The position numbers and the translations under genes were made by a program. The notes under the pieces are model-generated. The model searched no databases, was not told where the DNA came from, and was given only the letters and a program-made list of their open reading frames with translations. A stretch of DNA of 64,000 bases from Roseovarius sp. W115 (GTDB lineage: Bacteria > Pseudomonadota > Alphaproteobacteria > Rhodobacterales > Rhodobacteraceae): positions 1,368,501 through 1,432,500 of the forward strand of contig NZ_CP146606.1 of NCBI RefSeq assembly GCF_032842945.2, written 5' to 3'. Below, one piece after another: positions 35,888 through 46,465 of the stretch. Position 1 is the first letter of the stretch. Every line of letters begins with the position of its first letter.

Positions 35888-37354
35888 GTGACAGCTAAGT
35901 CCTTAACCTATCCTCGTGCTTCCGCACATGCGATCCGCGCAGTGTGGCTCTTGGCACTTTCTCTGGCGTTCATCTTAGCGCAAGCCATTGCGTCGCAGGC
36001 GCGCCCCGAAAGCTTCGCCGACCTTGCAGATGAAATTAGCCCGGCTGTGGTGAACATCACGACCTCGACCGTGGTTGCGCAAGGGACTGGCCCTTCTCCA
36101 ATCGTTCCAGAAGGCTCGCCGTTTGAGGATTTCTTTCGTGAATTCCAAGACCGCAACAACAATGGCGACCGCCCCCGCCGAACGTCAGCACTGGGATCGG
36201 GGTTTGTGATTTCTGAAGACGGCTACGTTGTGACGAACAACCATGTCATCGAATCCGCCGATGAGATCATTGTTGAGTTCTTCTCCGGCGAAGAACTCGA
36301 AGCAACGGTTGTGGGCACAGATCCAAACACGGATATCGCTCTGTTGAAGGTCGAAACGGATGAAGCTCTTCCTTTTGTCCGCTTCGGCGACAGTGATACG
36401 GCGCGTGTTGGTGATTGGGTCATGGCAATGGGCAACCCGCTGGGACAGGGCTTTTCCGTTTCGGCCGGTATCGTTTCCGCACGCAACCGCGAGCTTAGCG
36501 GCACATATGACGATTTCATTCAAACGGATGCTGCGATCAACCGCGGCAACTCTGGCGGGCCGCTCTTTAACCTGGATGGCGACGTCATCGGCGTTAACAC
36601 GGCCATTCTTTCACCCAATGGCGGTTCGATTGGCATTGGTTTTTCAATGGCGTCTAACGTCGTGACGCGCGTGGTCGATCAGCTCAAAGAGTTTGGCGAA
36701 ACACGTCGTGGCTGGCTTGGTGTCCGCATTCAGGATGTCACTGACGATGTCGCAGAAGCTATTGGGCTGGAAAAGGTGGCCGGCGCCTTGGTCACAGATG
36801 TGCCTGATGGTCCGGCCCTGGATGCCGGCATCGAGTCCGGAGACGTTATTCTGCAATTCGATGGGTTCGACGTGGACGACACACGTGGACTGGTCCGCCG
36901 CGTAGGCAACACTGAAGTTGGCAAAACTGTTCGTGTGCTGGTATTCCGCGAAGGCAAAACACAAACTCTGAAGGTGACACTAGGTCGTCGTGAAGCCGCA
37001 GAAGGCGTTGTTCCTGCAGCTCAACCAAATACCGAGTCCGATGAACCCGCAGAAACCGAAGTTCTCGGCTTAACTCTACAACAGCTCAATGATGAACTTC
37101 GTGGTCAGCTTGAGCTTGATTCTGACGCCAGCGGCTTGGTTGTGACAGACATCGACACATTGTCAGAAGCGCACGAAAAAGGTATGCGCGCAGGCGACGT
37201 GATTACCGAAGCGGGGCAGCAGAAGCTTGCAACGGTTAGCGATCTGACAGACCGCATCGAAGAGGCGACAGAAGCAGGACGCAAATCAATCCTGCTCCTT
37301 GTGCGCCGCGCCGGTGAGCCTCGGTTTGTGGCTCTGTCTCTCGAAGACAGTTAG
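35888..37354 (+). CDS. degP: Do family periplasmic serine protease/chaperone
   Basis: This 488-residue protein is read from GTG 35888 with AAGGAG nine bases upstream; a longer frame from 35828 has no such site. A signal peptide (VWLLALSLAFILAQAIASQA) precedes a trypsin-like domain with H119 (TNNHVIE), D149 (NTDIALLKVE) and S222 (GNSGGPLF). Two PDZ domains follow (about 275-370 and 395-485). It degrades or refolds damaged periplasmic proteins. It follows hflK-hflC-DUF2065 after a 160-base gap that probably holds its own promoter. Confidence 0.95.
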   Translation: MTAKSLTYPRASAHAIRAVWLLALSLAFILAQAIASQARPESFADLADEISPAVVNITTSTVVAQGTGPSPIVPEGSPFEDFFREFQDRNNNGDRPRRTSALGSGFVISEDGYVVTNNHVIESADEIIVEFFSGEELEATVVGTDPNTDIALLKVETDEALPFVRFGDSDTARVGDWVMAMGNPLGQGFSVSAGIVSARNRELSGTYDDFIQTDAAINRGNSGGPLFNLDGDVIGVNTAILSPNGGSIGIGFSMASNVVTRVVDQLKEFGETRRGWLGVRIQDVTDDVAEAIGLEKVAGALVTDVPDGPALDAGIESGDVILQFDGFDVDDTRGLVRRVGNTEVGKTVRVLVFREGKTQTLKVTLGRREAAEGVVPAAQPNTESDEPAETEVLGLTLQQLNDELRGQLELDSDASGLVVTDIDTLSEAHEKGMRAGDVITEAGQQKLATVSDLTDRIEEATEAGRKSILLLVRRAGEPRFVALSLEDS

Positions 37355-37377
37355 GCAGCTTTAGATCCAGGTCAGAG

Positions 37378-37402
37378 ATGGGCGTTCTTTATGGGCGCCC
37401 AT
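37378..37402. terminator. Hairpin terminator between convergent degP and DUF1643 genes
   Basis: ATGGGCG and CGCCCAT form a 7-bp stem around an 11-base loop, followed on the plus strand by TTCACTTTTG. It lies between the ends of degP (37354) and the DUF1643 gene (37404), as expected for a shared terminator. The T tract is weak, so confidence is moderate. Confidence 0.5.
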
Positions 37403-37403
37403 T

Positions 37404-37982
37404 TCACTTTTGCGCGTACGGAAAATCCATCAATTCCGTATCTTTTCGCAGATAAAGCGGGTGCTTTGCCGAGCCGTCCTTGTTCAAGCCCAGGCATTTG
37501 AGCGGGCGACCGGTTGCGGCGAGGGACTGGATAACCGTCTGCACAATACCAGAGTAGCGTTGGTGCAATTTGCCGTAGGCCATCACCACAATTTCGGAGT
37601 CTTGCGCCATGTCCAGCAGGGCGGGAAGATTGGCTGAACTGGCCGCGCGATCAGGATCGTGTGGAATGTCCTTGGGCGATGTCGCGCGCCAATCAAGCAC
37701 ATTGCCCTTTAGATACCGGGTGAACCCCCAGTCGCGTGCAAACATCAATTCACGGTGACACGTTGGATCAGACGCGCTGGCATCTGCGACCGAGGGGTTC
37801 ATGCCCACAAAGAGAAGCGCGCGAGGTGTTGCCCCTTCCGGCGTCCAATCTCGAGTCAGGGCCTGACGATAGTGACCACAATCCGAGAATGTCGCGCCGC
37901 CAATCACACCATCGGGCAGACGCAGGCGTACTTTTCCGCCGGGGTCGTGTGCATCTGTTGTAGGCACAGTCGACTTAGCCAT
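37404..37982 (-). CDS. DUF1643 domain protein
   Basis: This 192-residue protein starts [19 protein letters not shown] and contains [21 protein letters not shown] near residue 65 and the late block [20 protein letters not shown], the characteristic parts of DUF1643. The family's function is unknown. I chose ATG 37982, which overlaps the truB stop by eight bases; a longer frame reading back into truB to 38150 is an artefact. It is the last gene of the rbfA-truB operon. Confidence 0.85.
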   Translation of the reverse strand: MAKSTVPTTDAHDPGGKVRLRLPDGVIGGATFSDCGHYRQALTRDWTPEGATPRALLFVGMNPSVADASASDPTCHRELMFARDWGFTRYLKGNVLDWRATSPKDIPHDPDRAASSANLPALLDMAQDSEIVVMAYGKLHQRYSGIVQTVIQSLAATGRPLKCLGLNKDGSAKHPLYLRKDTELMDFPYAQK

Positions 37983-38895
37983 TGGGCGCATCCAGATTGA
38001 AGACCCGAGACGGGTGCAATTCCCCACCTTTGAAGCGACCAACGGCCACCGCACGCTCATCATAGGCAGCCCAGCATTCCTCACCATAGTCAAGATCAGA
38101 CGCAATGACTTGCCCAGGATTGCCATTGCGCAGACGCGCCAAGCCCACATCCGTGCATTGGGTTTTCGGCAAATCCGCTAAACCTGTCTCCAGTGGCTTC
38201 AAGTAAGCATCCAATTCCGGGCTTTGCGCCATGGCCTCGATCTGTTCAAATGTGAGGCCATCTTCCGCCCGAAACGGCCCTGACCAAAGCCGCCGGAGCA
38301 ACAGAACATGCCCGTAGCATCCAAGTACCTCGCCCAGATCACGCGCGATGGACCGCACATAACCCCCTTTGCCGCAGGTCATTTCAAGCTCTATCGTGTC
38401 GGCATCCATACGGTCGGTCAGGATCAGCTCTTCCACCCAAAGCGGTCGCGCCTGGACCTCGAAATCCTCACCGTCACGCGCCAGTTTGTAAGCCCGCTCG
38501 CCATCAATCTTCACCGCAGAGAACTTGGGCGGCACTTGCTCGATATCACCAACAAACTGACCCAAAGCAGCCTTGATGGCCTCGTCATCGGGGCGCAGAT
38601 CGCTTTCGGCGACCACCTCGCCTTCGGCATCATCGGTGTTCGTCGCCTGACCAAGTCGAACGGTAAACCGATAGCATTTCAAAGCATCCGTGATGTAGGG
38701 CACAGTTTTTGTGGCCTCACCCAGCGCAATGGCCAAAACGCCCGTCGCCTCGGGGTCCAGCGTACCGGCATGGCCCGCTTTCTGCGCCTGAAATGCCCAG
38801 CGCACCTTGTTCACAACAGCGGTCGAGGTCATTCCGGCGGGTTTGTCGACAACCAGCCAGCCCGAGATGTTGCGACCCTTGCGCTTGCGTCCCAT
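37975..38895 (-). CDS. truB: tRNA pseudouridine-55 synthase TruB
   Basis: This 306-residue enzyme makes pseudouridine at position 55 in the T loop of tRNAs. The catalytic Asp is D47 in [27 protein letters not shown] near residues 12-24 and [17 protein letters not shown] near residue 168 are further family motifs, and the C-terminal PUA-like part is present. It lies downstream of rbfA, as in many bacteria, with a DUF2233 gene between them here. Confidence 0.96.
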   Translation of the reverse strand: MGRKRKGRNISGWLVVDKPAGMTSTAVVNKVRWAFQAQKAGHAGTLDPEATGVLAIALGEATKTVPYITDALKCYRFTVRLGQATNTDDAEGEVVAESDLRPDDEAIKAALGQFVGDIEQVPPKFSAVKIDGERAYKLARDGEDFEVQARPLWVEELILTDRMDADTIELEMTCGKGGYVRSIARDLGEVLGCYGHVLLLRRLWSGPFRAEDGLTFEQIEAMAQSPELDAYLKPLETGLADLPKTQCTDVGLARLRNGNPGQVIASDLDYGEECWAAYDERAVAVGRFKGGELHPSRVFNLDAPNG

Positions 38896-38979
38896 GAGTG
38901 TTCCTACACTTGATCAGAGGGACGCGGCGTACCGCAGCGATACCTATGTGTCAATCAAACCGCGCGTTGGCCTTGGCCG

Positions 38980-39744
38980 TTACTTCTCTGCAACGACGCC
39001 AACGATAGGTCCCATCGGAAACCCTCCATCGTGGCGGCCAATCTCGGGTGCATAAAGCCTTGAAATATTTCCGTCAAAGTAAAGCGCTTGGGGCACGCCG
39101 AGATGATCTCGAAAGAGCCGTGCGAAAGCATGGAAATTGACCGGTTCATCCGAGATGGCGAACCACGTCTTCGCGCCATCTGCGGATGTCCCCACGCCAT
39201 TTCGGATAAAAAGACTGTCGCTGTCTTTGAGAAACTTTGGATGCAGAGCGCCATCAATGACCAGCATCGGCCCGGATTGCGTTGCGAATTTGCAGTCGGG
39301 CGTAGTTTCCTCAAACACAAGGGTCTCAATCACATCTGACCGACCCTCCCGGATGCAAAACACACCATTGGGCAAAAGGCCAAAATTCCCCGGACCATCG
39401 CGCGTGATCAGCGGTGTGTTGACGGTGCTGTTTTCAACATAGTGTCCCACCGGGCTTCGGTCTTGATGATACATGCCCGCATTCATCGCAAAGCGCAGCT
39501 TTTGATCCGCGCTCTCAAGATGCTGATCTACATTGTCAAAGCTGGCCAATGGCGCGCCGGTTTCCGGATCATTCAGAAAAAGCTTGAGCGTGTTGTCGGC
39601 GCTATTCACTTTGCAGATGGTGTAACCTGCTCCATCGAATTGAACCGACGTGCACTCCGCCGCATGAGCCGCAAATGGAGCCAGCCCCAAGACGAACACC
39701 CACCTCAAGATGGCACTAGTCTTCGATATCACGTCGTACGGCAT
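38980..39744 (-). CDS. Phosphodiester glycosidase family protein (DUF2233), secreted
   Basis: This protein of about 254 residues has a signal sequence ([17 protein letters not shown]) and a NAGPA/DUF2233 domain: [42 protein letters not shown] and [13 protein letters not shown]. Family members cleave N-acetylglucosamine phosphodiester linkages in uncovering-enzyme relatives; the bacterial substrate is unknown. ATG 39744 overlaps the rbfA 3' end by 29 bases; GTG 39732 is a possible alternative start. It sits between rbfA and truB. Confidence 0.85.
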   Translation of the reverse strand: MPYDVISKTSAILRWVFVLGLAPFAAHAAECTSVQFDGAGYTICKVNSADNTLKLFLNDPETGAPLASFDNVDQHLESADQKLRFAMNAGMYHQDRSPVGHYVENSTVNTPLITRDGPGNFGLLPNGVFCIREGRSDVIETLVFEETTPDCKFATQSGPMLVIDGALHPKFLKDSDSLFIRNGVGTSADGAKTWFAISDEPVNFHAFARLFRDHLGVPQALYFDGNISRLYAPEIGRHDGGFPMGPIVGVVAEK

Positions 39745-40111
39745 CCTGGGCAAAAAGCCTCCGGGTTTCGTCAAGCTGGTCAAAAGTCTCATCCAGGCGG
39801 AACCGCAATTCGGGTGCGAATTTCAGCGCAAGTTTCTTGCCAATGATCCGGCGCAGTTCGCCTTTGTTCCGGGCAAGCAATTCGATCACGTCATCGCGTC
39901 CCTGCCCACCCAAAGGCAGCACATAGGCTGTCGCCACCTTTAGGTCCGGTGATGTGCGCACCTCGCCCACCGTAACCGAAAGACGATTCAGATCGGGATC
40001 ATGCACATCACCGCGCATCAAGACATCCGAAAGCGTGCGACGGATCAACTCTCCAACGCGCAGCTGTCTTTGTGAGGGGCCAGGGCCGTCATGAAACTTG
40101 TTCTTCGCCAT
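39716..40111 (-). CDS. rbfA: Ribosome-binding factor A
   Basis: This 131-residue KH-type protein binds the 30S subunit during 16S rRNA 5'-end maturation and cold adaptation. It starts [31 protein letters not shown] and contains [21 protein letters not shown] and [15 protein letters not shown] chose ATG 40111; an upstream in-frame ATG at 40147 would add an unlikely 12 residues. It is divergent from dapB with 85 bases between. Confidence 0.94.
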   Translation of the reverse strand: MAKNKFHDGPGPSQRQLRVGELIRRTLSDVLMRGDVHDPDLNRLSVTVGEVRTSPDLKVATAYVLPLGGQGRDDVIELLARNKGELRRIIGKKLALKFAPELRFRLDETFDQLDETRRLFAQDAVRRDIED

Positions 40112-40196
40112 ATTCCAGCATCTATGCCCTGCGTGAGGCTTTGCCAAGCGATGATCACCACGCTAAGGAAGTCTGGCGGAATTTTGGAGACAGATC

Positions 40197-41015
40197 ATGA
40201 CAGATGCGCCAGGTATCGTCGTCACCGGGGCCTCGGGTCGGATGGGACAAATGTTGATCGAAACGATCAATGCGTCTGATCGCGCAACGCTCGTTGGGGC
40301 GATTGAGCGCTCCGACCATCCATGGGTGGGCAAGGACCTAGGTGAGATGATGGGCGGTGCAAGTTCGGACGTTGTTGTGACGGATGACGCGCTAGAGGCT
40401 TTTGCAAAGGCACAGGCGATCGTGGATTTCACCTCACCGGCGGCATCCGTTGAATTTGCAGGGCTTGCAGCGCAGGCGCGATGTGTTCACGTGATTGGAA
40501 CCACGGGCTTTGCCGAGGATGAGCTGCAAAAAATCAATGCGGCAGCACGCCATGCAACGATTATCCGCGCTGGAAACATGAGCCTAGGCGTCAATCTTTT
40601 GGTGCAACTGACCAAGAAAGTGGCAGCGGCCCTGGATGACGACTACGATATCGAAGTCATCGAAGCGCATCATAACCAAAAGGTCGATGCGCCATCAGGA
40701 ACGGCATTGATGCTTGGTGAAGCGGCCGCAGAGGGGCGAGGCGTGTCGCTGGGTGAGGTCGCGGACAGAGCGCGTGATGGTATCACCGGAGAACGCAAAC
40801 GCGGCCAAATCGGCTTTCACGCTATACGCGGCGGAGACATTGTGGGGGAGCATGACGTTCTCTTTGCGGCACTCGGGGAACGCATTGTGCTTCGTCACGT
40901 TGCCTCGGACCGCGCGGTGTTTGCGCGTGGTGCACTCAAGGCCGCGCTATGGGGACAGGGCCGCAAGCCCGGTGAGTATGACATGCTGGATGTCCTGGGC
41001 TTGACAGAAAACTGA
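40197..41015 (+). CDS. dapB: 4-hydroxy-tetrahydrodipicolinate reductase
   Basis: This 272-residue enzyme of the diaminopimelate-lysine pathway has the N-terminal nucleotide motif [17 protein letters not shown] (residues 8-24), [10 protein letters not shown] near residue 101, and the catalytic block [18 protein letters not shown] near residues 156-173. A GGAG ribosome site lies eight bases before the ATG. The pathway supplies meso-diaminopimelate for the cell wall and lysine. Confidence 0.96.
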   Translation: MTDAPGIVVTGASGRMGQMLIETINASDRATLVGAIERSDHPWVGKDLGEMMGGASSDVVVTDDALEAFAKAQAIVDFTSPAASVEFAGLAAQARCVHVIGTTGFAEDELQKINAAARHATIIRAGNMSLGVNLLVQLTKKVAAALDDDYDIEVIEAHHNQKVDAPSGTALMLGEAAAEGRGVSLGEVADRARDGITGERKRGQIGFHAIRGGDIVGEHDVLFAALGERIVLRHVASDRAVFARGALKAALWGQGRKPGEYDMLDVLGLTEN

Positions 41016-41070
41016 TCCAAACCATTTTCCACGTCGTAGAAGTTTAAATACTGATCACGGGTGTGGACAC

Positions 41071-41424
41071 ATGCGACTTTTTTCAGCTTTACTCATCGGC
41101 CTCTTGGCCGCCTCGCCAGCAATGGCTGACGGGTTTGACAAAATTGATGATCGCGACACGTTTGTGGAAGTGATCAAGGACAAAAAGCTCAAGCGGTTTG
41201 GCATTGATCTAACAGTGTCACCAGGCGGTGAGATTGCCGGCAGGGCATTTGGGCGGTCTGTCACAGGTGCCTGGCAATGGAAATCTGGCTACTTTTGCCG
41301 CGACCTTTACTGGGGAAAACGTGATTTGGGCCCGAATTGTCAGGCTGTAAAAATTCAAGGTGAGACAATCCGTTTTATCTCGGACCAGGGCACAGGCCAG
41401 TTCGCTGATCTTGTGCTAAAATAG
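41071..41424 (+). CDS. Small secreted protein, unknown function
   Basis: This 117-residue protein has a clear signal peptide (MRLFSALLIGLLAASPAMA, cleavage after AMA) and a short alpha/beta-looking domain with TGAWQWKSGYFCRDLYWGKR and two cysteines (in FCRD and NCQA) that could form a disulfide. It lies 55 bases after dapB, and similar proteins are sometimes called dihydrodipicolinate reductase by position only. It has none of that enzyme's motifs, so I treat the function as unknown. Confidence 0.8.
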   Translation: MRLFSALLIGLLAASPAMADGFDKIDDRDTFVEVIKDKKLKRFGIDLTVSPGGEIAGRAFGRSVTGAWQWKSGYFCRDLYWGKRDLGPNCQAVKIQGETIRFISDQGTGQFADLVLK

Positions 41425-41433
41425 ATTTCGTAG

Positions 41434-41472
41434 ATCGCGGTCGCGTCAAAAGTCGACCGCGATGCCCTTTTT
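41434..41472 (+). terminator. Rho-independent terminator nested in the SDHAF4 gene
   Basis: ATCGCGGTCG and CGACCGCGAT form a perfect 10-bp stem with a ten-base loop, followed by GCCCTTTTT. It lies ten bases after the stop of the secreted-protein gene. The loop contains the stop codon of the convergent DUF1674 gene, so the terminator shares sequence with its coding region. Confidence 0.85.
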
Positions 41473-41622
41473 CTCCCAATCACCGTAGCGCACAGGGTCA
41501 GGACCTTTTCGGCCACCCAACTCCTTGGGGCGTTCCATTTCCTTGGCCTTCTTCCGCCGGTCTTCAGCCTCTGCCAGGGCGCGTTTGGCGGCTTCGGGTA
41601 GGTCTTTTTGGTCTTGTGTCAT
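41446..41622 (-). CDS. DUF1674 protein (succinate dehydrogenase assembly factor 4-like)
   Basis: This 58-residue protein reads MTQDQKDLPEAAKRALAEAE, then basic helices, and ends with GGRKGPDPVRYGDWEKKG followed by IAVDF. The GPDPxRYGDWExKGxxxDF tail is the signature of DUF1674, the family of mitochondrial SDHAF4, which helps load FAD-containing SdhA. Its role in bacteria is inferred from that family. It stands alone here, convergent with the secreted-protein gene and divergent from rsmB. Confidence 0.9.
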   Translation of the reverse strand: MTQDQKDLPEAAKRALAEAEDRRKKAKEMERPKELGGRKGPDPVRYGDWEKKGIAVDF

Positions 41623-41701
41623 AACGATTTAGCCTTCAGCTCTGGCCGTACTGTCCAACGCTTGATATACGCCGCCTTCGTCAAAAGGCCAATCTACACA
41701 A

Positions 41702-42973
41702 ATGACATCTCGTAAAACTCATTCGCCACGCGGCGCGGCTGTAGCCTTGCTGGATCAAGTGATTGGCCAGGGCCGTTTGCTGTCGGAAACGTCCGGCGTA
41801 CTGCGCGATATGGCCGGAGCACAAAGGGCCGAAGCACTTCGCCTGGCGACGGATACGTTGCGAGGTCTCGACCGCGCAGACCGTTTGTTGTCACGCGCCG
41901 TGCGCAAAAAGCCTCCACTCCACGTTCGCAATGCGTTGAGACTTGGCACGGTAGAGCTCTGTCTCGGCGGTGATGCACATGGCGTGGTCAGTGATCTGGT
42001 TGGATACATTTCCAAGAACAATCGGTATCGCCATCTCAAAGGCCTCGTGAACGCCGTGCTGCGTCAAATGGCCGATGGCGCGGGCAAACCCTGGAACGAC
42101 TTGCGTATTCCGCGCTTACCCAAGTGGTTGCGTGATCCCTTGACCGAAGCATGGGGCAATGGCTCTGTCTCAGCGATGGAGGCCGCGCATTTTAGCGGCG
42201 CTCCATTGGACGTGACGGCTAAATCTGATCCTTCAGGTGTGGCAAAGACGCTCGGCGGCACGCTTCTACCCACAGGCTCAATTCGTCTTTCCAGCTATGG
42301 TCAGGTGTCTGCGCTTGAGGGGTTTGAGAACGGTGACTGGTGGGTTCAGGACGCAGCGGCGGCCATTCCTGTCCAAGCGCTCAAGCCCGGCCCAGGTACG
42401 CGCGTACTCGACATGTGTGCCGCACCAGGCGGTAAGACTTTACAATTCGCTGCAGCCGGGGCCGAGGTGACCGCAATTGATGCATCTGATCGACGGATGG
42501 ACCGTGTGCGCGAAAACCTTGAGCGCACCAAACTGTCGGCAGAGCTTGTTGTGGGCGATGTTCTTGAGTTTGAGGCCGAGGGCTACGACATCATTCTGCT
42601 TGACGCGCCCTGTTCTTCCACAGGCACAATTCGGCGACATCCCGATCTTCCCTATGCCAAGGATGGATCAGAATTTGGCGATTTGATCGCTTTGCAGACC
42701 AAGATGCTCGACCATGCTGTGTCCCTTCTCGCTCCTGGTGGTCGGCTGATGTATTGCACGTGCTCGCTTTTACCTGATGAGGGCGAGGTTCAAATCGAAG
42801 AGCTTTTACAGCGACGAGATGAATTGAGAACCGACCCAACCATATTTGACATACCCGGCATAGACCCTGAATGGCTCACAGAGGAAGGCGGGTTGCGGCT
42901 GCGCCCTGACTATTGGCCTGACCTGGGTGGAATGGACGGATTCTATATGGCCTGCGTGACATTGCGCACATAA
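41702..42973 (+). CDS. rsmB: 16S rRNA (cytosine-C5)-methyltransferase RsmB family
   Basis: This 423-residue protein has an N-terminal NusB-like domain (AVALLDQVIGQGRLLSE to about residue 140) and a C-terminal SAM-dependent methyltransferase domain. SAM motif VLDMCAAPGGKTLQFA lies near residue 235, LLDAPCSSTGTIRRHPDL near residue 300, and YCTCSLLPDEGE with the second catalytic Cys near residue 352. RsmB methylates C967 of 16S rRNA. It begins the rsmB-heparinase-purH block common in roseobacters. Confidence 0.93.
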   Translation: MTSRKTHSPRGAAVALLDQVIGQGRLLSETSGVLRDMAGAQRAEALRLATDTLRGLDRADRLLSRAVRKKPPLHVRNALRLGTVELCLGGDAHGVVSDLVGYISKNNRYRHLKGLVNAVLRQMADGAGKPWNDLRIPRLPKWLRDPLTEAWGNGSVSAMEAAHFSGAPLDVTAKSDPSGVAKTLGGTLLPTGSIRLSSYGQVSALEGFENGDWWVQDAAAAIPVQALKPGPGTRVLDMCAAPGGKTLQFAAAGAEVTAIDASDRRMDRVRENLERTKLSAELVVGDVLEFEAEGYDIILLDAPCSSTGTIRRHPDLPYAKDGSEFGDLIALQTKMLDHAVSLLAPGGRLMYCTCSLLPDEGEVQIEELLQRRDELRTDPTIFDIPGIDPEWLTEEGGLRLRPDYWPDLGGMDGFYMACVTLRT

Positions 42974-43055
42974 GCGAAAGCGCCGTGACTCACCTCAATC
43001 CTGAGGGTATAGTTGTCACACAACGCCACAAAGAGCGTGCCGAGGCCGGGAACAC

Positions 43056-44801
43056 ATGTCGCGATCCGAGAACTTGTCCCATCGATTAACTGATTTGCGG
43101 AACCGTTTCGCGGCACGCCGTGCAGCCATGACGCGCGCCGCCACGGCATTCGTCTCGCAACCCGAACCACGCACGATTGGCAGCTTTGCCAAGGGGCGTC
43201 AGCTCACAGCAGGCAACTACCTCTTTGCTGGGCATCTGGTGCAGAAACCTGGGGCAGGTCTCTGGGAGATCACGCCGCCGGACCAAGGATTTACCAACGA
43301 GCTTCATGGTTTTACATGGCTCGATGATCTCGCAGCAGCAGGAGATAGTTCCGCGCGCACTGCGGCGCAAACCTGGCTATGGCAGTGGATCGACGCATTC
43401 GGTCAGGGCAAAGGACCGGGATGGACCCCAGACCTTACGGGGCGGCGGCTCATTCGGTGGATCAACCACGCGATCTTTTTGCTCACAGGACAGCACAAAG
43501 ATCAATCAGACGCCTTTTACCTTTCCTTGGCACAACAGACAAAGTTTCTGGCACGTCGTTGGAAGGCAACCGCGCCCGGCTTGCCTCGGTTTGAGGCGCT
43601 AACCGGGTTGATCTATACCGGCCTGTCCCTGGAAGGTATGGAAGCGCATATTGAGCCAGCCGCGAAAGCTCTGGATCGCGAATGCCTTAGCCAAATCGAC
43701 GATCAGGGTGGTTTGCCCACGCGCAATCCCGAAGAGCTTTTGGAAGTGTTTACACTTCTGACCTGGGCAGCCGTGGCGCTCAGCGAATCCGGGCGCAGCC
43801 CATCAGAGGCCCATTGGGCTGCGATTGAACGAATTGGCCCTACTTTGCGCACGCTGCGCCATTCCGATGGTGGGTTGGCCCGCTTTCATGGCGGCGGTCG
43901 CGGCCTTGACGGACGGCTCGACAGTGCGTTGGCCGCCAGCGGCGTGCGCGGGCGCAAGGCAGACGGATTGGCTATGGGTTTTGCTCGTTTAAACGCTGGG
44001 CGAACGTCGATTATTGTCGATGCAGCTTGCCCACCGTCCGGGCCGGCTTCAGGCAATGCGCATGCGTCTACACTTGCGTTTGAACTGACCTCAGGGCGCA
44101 GGCCGCTGATCGTGAATTGCGGATCGGGTTCCAGTTTCGACAAAGACTGGCGCCGTGCAGGACGGGCGACACCTTCGCATTCAACTCTGGTTGTAAGCGG
44201 TCAGTCCAGCAGCCGTCTTGGTGCATCTGTAGCAAAGCAAGACTGGCTCATGGACGTTCCGACCAACGTGCCAATCGGAATCAGCCAAGCTCCGGATGGG
44301 TTCCGATTTGAAGGCGGTCATGACGGGTACCTGGAGAATTTTGGCCTGACCCATATCCGCAAGCTGGACGTTACGTTTGACGGCGCTGGCATGGTCGGTG
44401 AAGACAGCCTCATGGCGCTCGATGACGTCGCACGGAAGCAATTTGACCGCGTCATGGACCAAACGCAACTGCAAGGCATTCCCTTTGAAATCCGGTTTCA
44501 CGTCCATCCGGACGTGGATATCTCACTTGATATGGGTGGCGCGGCGGTTTCACTCGCCCTTAAAAGTGGTGAAATCTGGATTTTTCGTGGTGAGGGATCG
44601 ACCCAAATTCAAGTTGAACCCAGCGTTTACCTGGAAAAAAACCGTCTCAAGCCACGTGCGACCAAACAGATCGTTCTCTCTGGCCGCGCAATGGAGTATG
44701 CGACGCGCACAAGGTGGTCGCTTGCGAAACCCGCAGACTCACCGGTCGGCATTCGCGACTTGGTGAAAGACGAGGCATTCGCCGACGCCACCGATACATA
44801 A
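43056..44801 (+). CDS. Heparinase II/III family protein
   Basis: This 581-residue protein has an N-terminal all-helical toroid (WLDDLAAAGDSSARTAAQTWLW, GRRLIRWINHAIFLLTGQHKD) and a C-terminal beta-sandwich heparinase II/III domain with GGLARFHGGGRGLDGRLD and AGRATPSHSTLVV (near residue 370). There is no clear signal peptide. Although related to polysaccharide lyases, its substrate is unknown; in roseobacters it usually sits between rsmB and purH, as here. Confidence 0.9.
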   Translation: MSRSENLSHRLTDLRNRFAARRAAMTRAATAFVSQPEPRTIGSFAKGRQLTAGNYLFAGHLVQKPGAGLWEITPPDQGFTNELHGFTWLDDLAAAGDSSARTAAQTWLWQWIDAFGQGKGPGWTPDLTGRRLIRWINHAIFLLTGQHKDQSDAFYLSLAQQTKFLARRWKATAPGLPRFEALTGLIYTGLSLEGMEAHIEPAAKALDRECLSQIDDQGGLPTRNPEELLEVFTLLTWAAVALSESGRSPSEAHWAAIERIGPTLRTLRHSDGGLARFHGGGRGLDGRLDSALAASGVRGRKADGLAMGFARLNAGRTSIIVDAACPPSGPASGNAHASTLAFELTSGRRPLIVNCGSGSSFDKDWRRAGRATPSHSTLVVSGQSSSRLGASVAKQDWLMDVPTNVPIGISQAPDGFRFEGGHDGYLENFGLTHIRKLDVTFDGAGMVGEDSLMALDDVARKQFDRVMDQTQLQGIPFEIRFHVHPDVDISLDMGGAAVSLALKSGEIWIFRGEGSTQIQVEPSVYLEKNRLKPRATKQIVLSGRAMEYATRTRWSLAKPADSPVGIRDLVKDEAFADATDT

Positions 44802-44829
44802 CTGACTGTCTTCCGAGGGATTGCTGCCA

Positions 44830-46419
44830 ATGTCTGATCTTGCCCCTGTGCGCCGCGCACTTCTGTCTGTGTCCGATAAAACCGGATTGATTGAGCTGGG
44901 CCGCGCGCTCTCGGAGCGAGGTGTGGAGCTGGTATCGACCGGGGGAAGCGCAAAGGCTTTGCGCGAGGCTGGGCTTGACGTGCGCGACGTGGCGGACATC
45001 ACCGGCTTTCCCGAAATGATGGATGGTCGGGTCAAGACCTTGCATCCCATGGTCCATGGCGGGTTGCTGGCTTTGCGTGACAAAGATGATCACGTGGCCG
45101 CAATGGAAGAGCACGGCATCGGTCCAATCGACCTTCTCGTGGTCAATCTTTATCCGTTTGAGGAAACGGTCGCCAAGGGTGCCGATTATGACACCTGCAT
45201 AGAGAATATCGATATCGGTGGCCCTGCTATGATCCGGGCCGCCGCCAAAAACCATGCTTTTGTGTCTGTTGTCGTGGATGTTGACGATTACCAGCCGCTT
45301 CTGGCCGAATTGGATGCCAATGACGGGCAAACCACCTATGCATTCCGTCAAAACCTTGCGTTGACAGCTTACGCGCGCACTGGCGCATACGACGCTGCTG
45401 TGTCGTCCTGGATGGCCAAAGCGTTGGCCCAGGACACCCCACGCCGCCGTGCTTTTGCCGGGCATTTGGCGCAGGGGCTTCGCTATGGCGAGAACCCACA
45501 CCAAAATGCGGCCTTCTACACAGATGGCTCGGCGCGTCCCGGTGTGGCCACTGCGGCTCAAGTGCAGGGAAAAGAGCTAAGCTACAACAATATCAATGAC
45601 ACCGATGCCGCGTTCGAGTTGGTCAGCGAGTTTCGCCCCGAAGACGGCCCGGCCTGCGCCATCATCAAACACGCAAACCCTTGCGGCGTGGCACGTGGCG
45701 AGACACTGCGCGAGGCTTACATTCGGGCGTTCGATTGTGACCGCACCTCAGCCTTTGGCGGGATTGTTGCTCTGAACCACCCTCTGGATGGGGCCACAGC
45801 AGAAGAAATTTCTCAGATTTTCACCGAAGTTGTGATTGCACCCGGTGCCGATGACGCCGCGCGCGAGGTCTTCGCCAAGAAAAAGAACCTGCGGCTTTTG
45901 ACGACCGAGGGTTTGGCCAATCCGACCGAGGCATCCCTGATGATAAAACAGGTTTCCGGCGGCTATCTCGTGCAGGACAAAGATAGCGGCGCGCTTGATC
46001 CGCGTGACCTAAAAGTTGTGACCAAACGCAAACCGACCGATCAGGAAATGACTGACATGCTCTTCGCTTGGCGGGTGGCGAAACACGTCAAGTCGAACGC
46101 GATTGTCTATGTCAAAGATGGCGCTACGGTGGGCGTGGGCGCCGGTCAGATGAGCCGCGTTGACAGCTGTCGTATCGCCGCCCGAAAGGCCGAGGATATG
46201 GCCAAAGAGCTTGGATTGGATCACCCATTGACCCAAGGCAGCGTTGTGGCTTCTGATGCGTTTTTCCCTTTTGCCGATGGTCTTTTGACCGCGGCGGAGG
46301 CAGGCGCCAAAGCTGTGATCCAACCCGGTGGGTCGATGCGCGATGACGACGTGATCGCGGCGGCTGATGAGGCGGGTCTGGCCATGGTCTTGACCGGCAT
46401 GCGACACTTCCGGCACTAA
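44830..46419 (+). CDS. purH: Bifunctional AICAR transformylase/IMP cyclohydrolase
   Basis: This 529-residue enzyme carries out the last two steps of IMP synthesis: formyl transfer to AICAR and ring closure. The N-terminal cyclohydrolase domain ([35 protein letters not shown]) is followed by the transformylase domain ([13 protein letters not shown] near residue 218, [28 protein letters not shown]). I chose ATG 44830 ([11 protein letters not shown]); the frame extends to a TTG at 44821. Confidence 0.97.
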   Translation: MSDLAPVRRALLSVSDKTGLIELGRALSERGVELVSTGGSAKALREAGLDVRDVADITGFPEMMDGRVKTLHPMVHGGLLALRDKDDHVAAMEEHGIGPIDLLVVNLYPFEETVAKGADYDTCIENIDIGGPAMIRAAAKNHAFVSVVVDVDDYQPLLAELDANDGQTTYAFRQNLALTAYARTGAYDAAVSSWMAKALAQDTPRRRAFAGHLAQGLRYGENPHQNAAFYTDGSARPGVATAAQVQGKELSYNNINDTDAAFELVSEFRPEDGPACAIIKHANPCGVARGETLREAYIRAFDCDRTSAFGGIVALNHPLDGATAEEISQIFTEVVIAPGADDAAREVFAKKKNLRLLTTEGLANPTEASLMIKQVSGGYLVQDKDSGALDPRDLKVVTKRKPTDQEMTDMLFAWRVAKHVKSNAIVYVKDGATVGVGAGQMSRVDSCRIAARKAEDMAKELGLDHPLTQGSVVASDAFFPFADGLLTAAEAGAKAVIQPGGSMRDDDVIAAADEAGLAMVLTGMRHFRH

Positions 46420-46465
46420 GGCTCAAATCGTGGAACAAACGCGATACCTGACCGAGGAGAGCAGA

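Noticed and set aside
41071..41424. Naming the secreted protein a dihydrodipicolinate reductase
   Set aside because: It has a signal peptide and none of the DapB motifs; true dapB lies just upstream.
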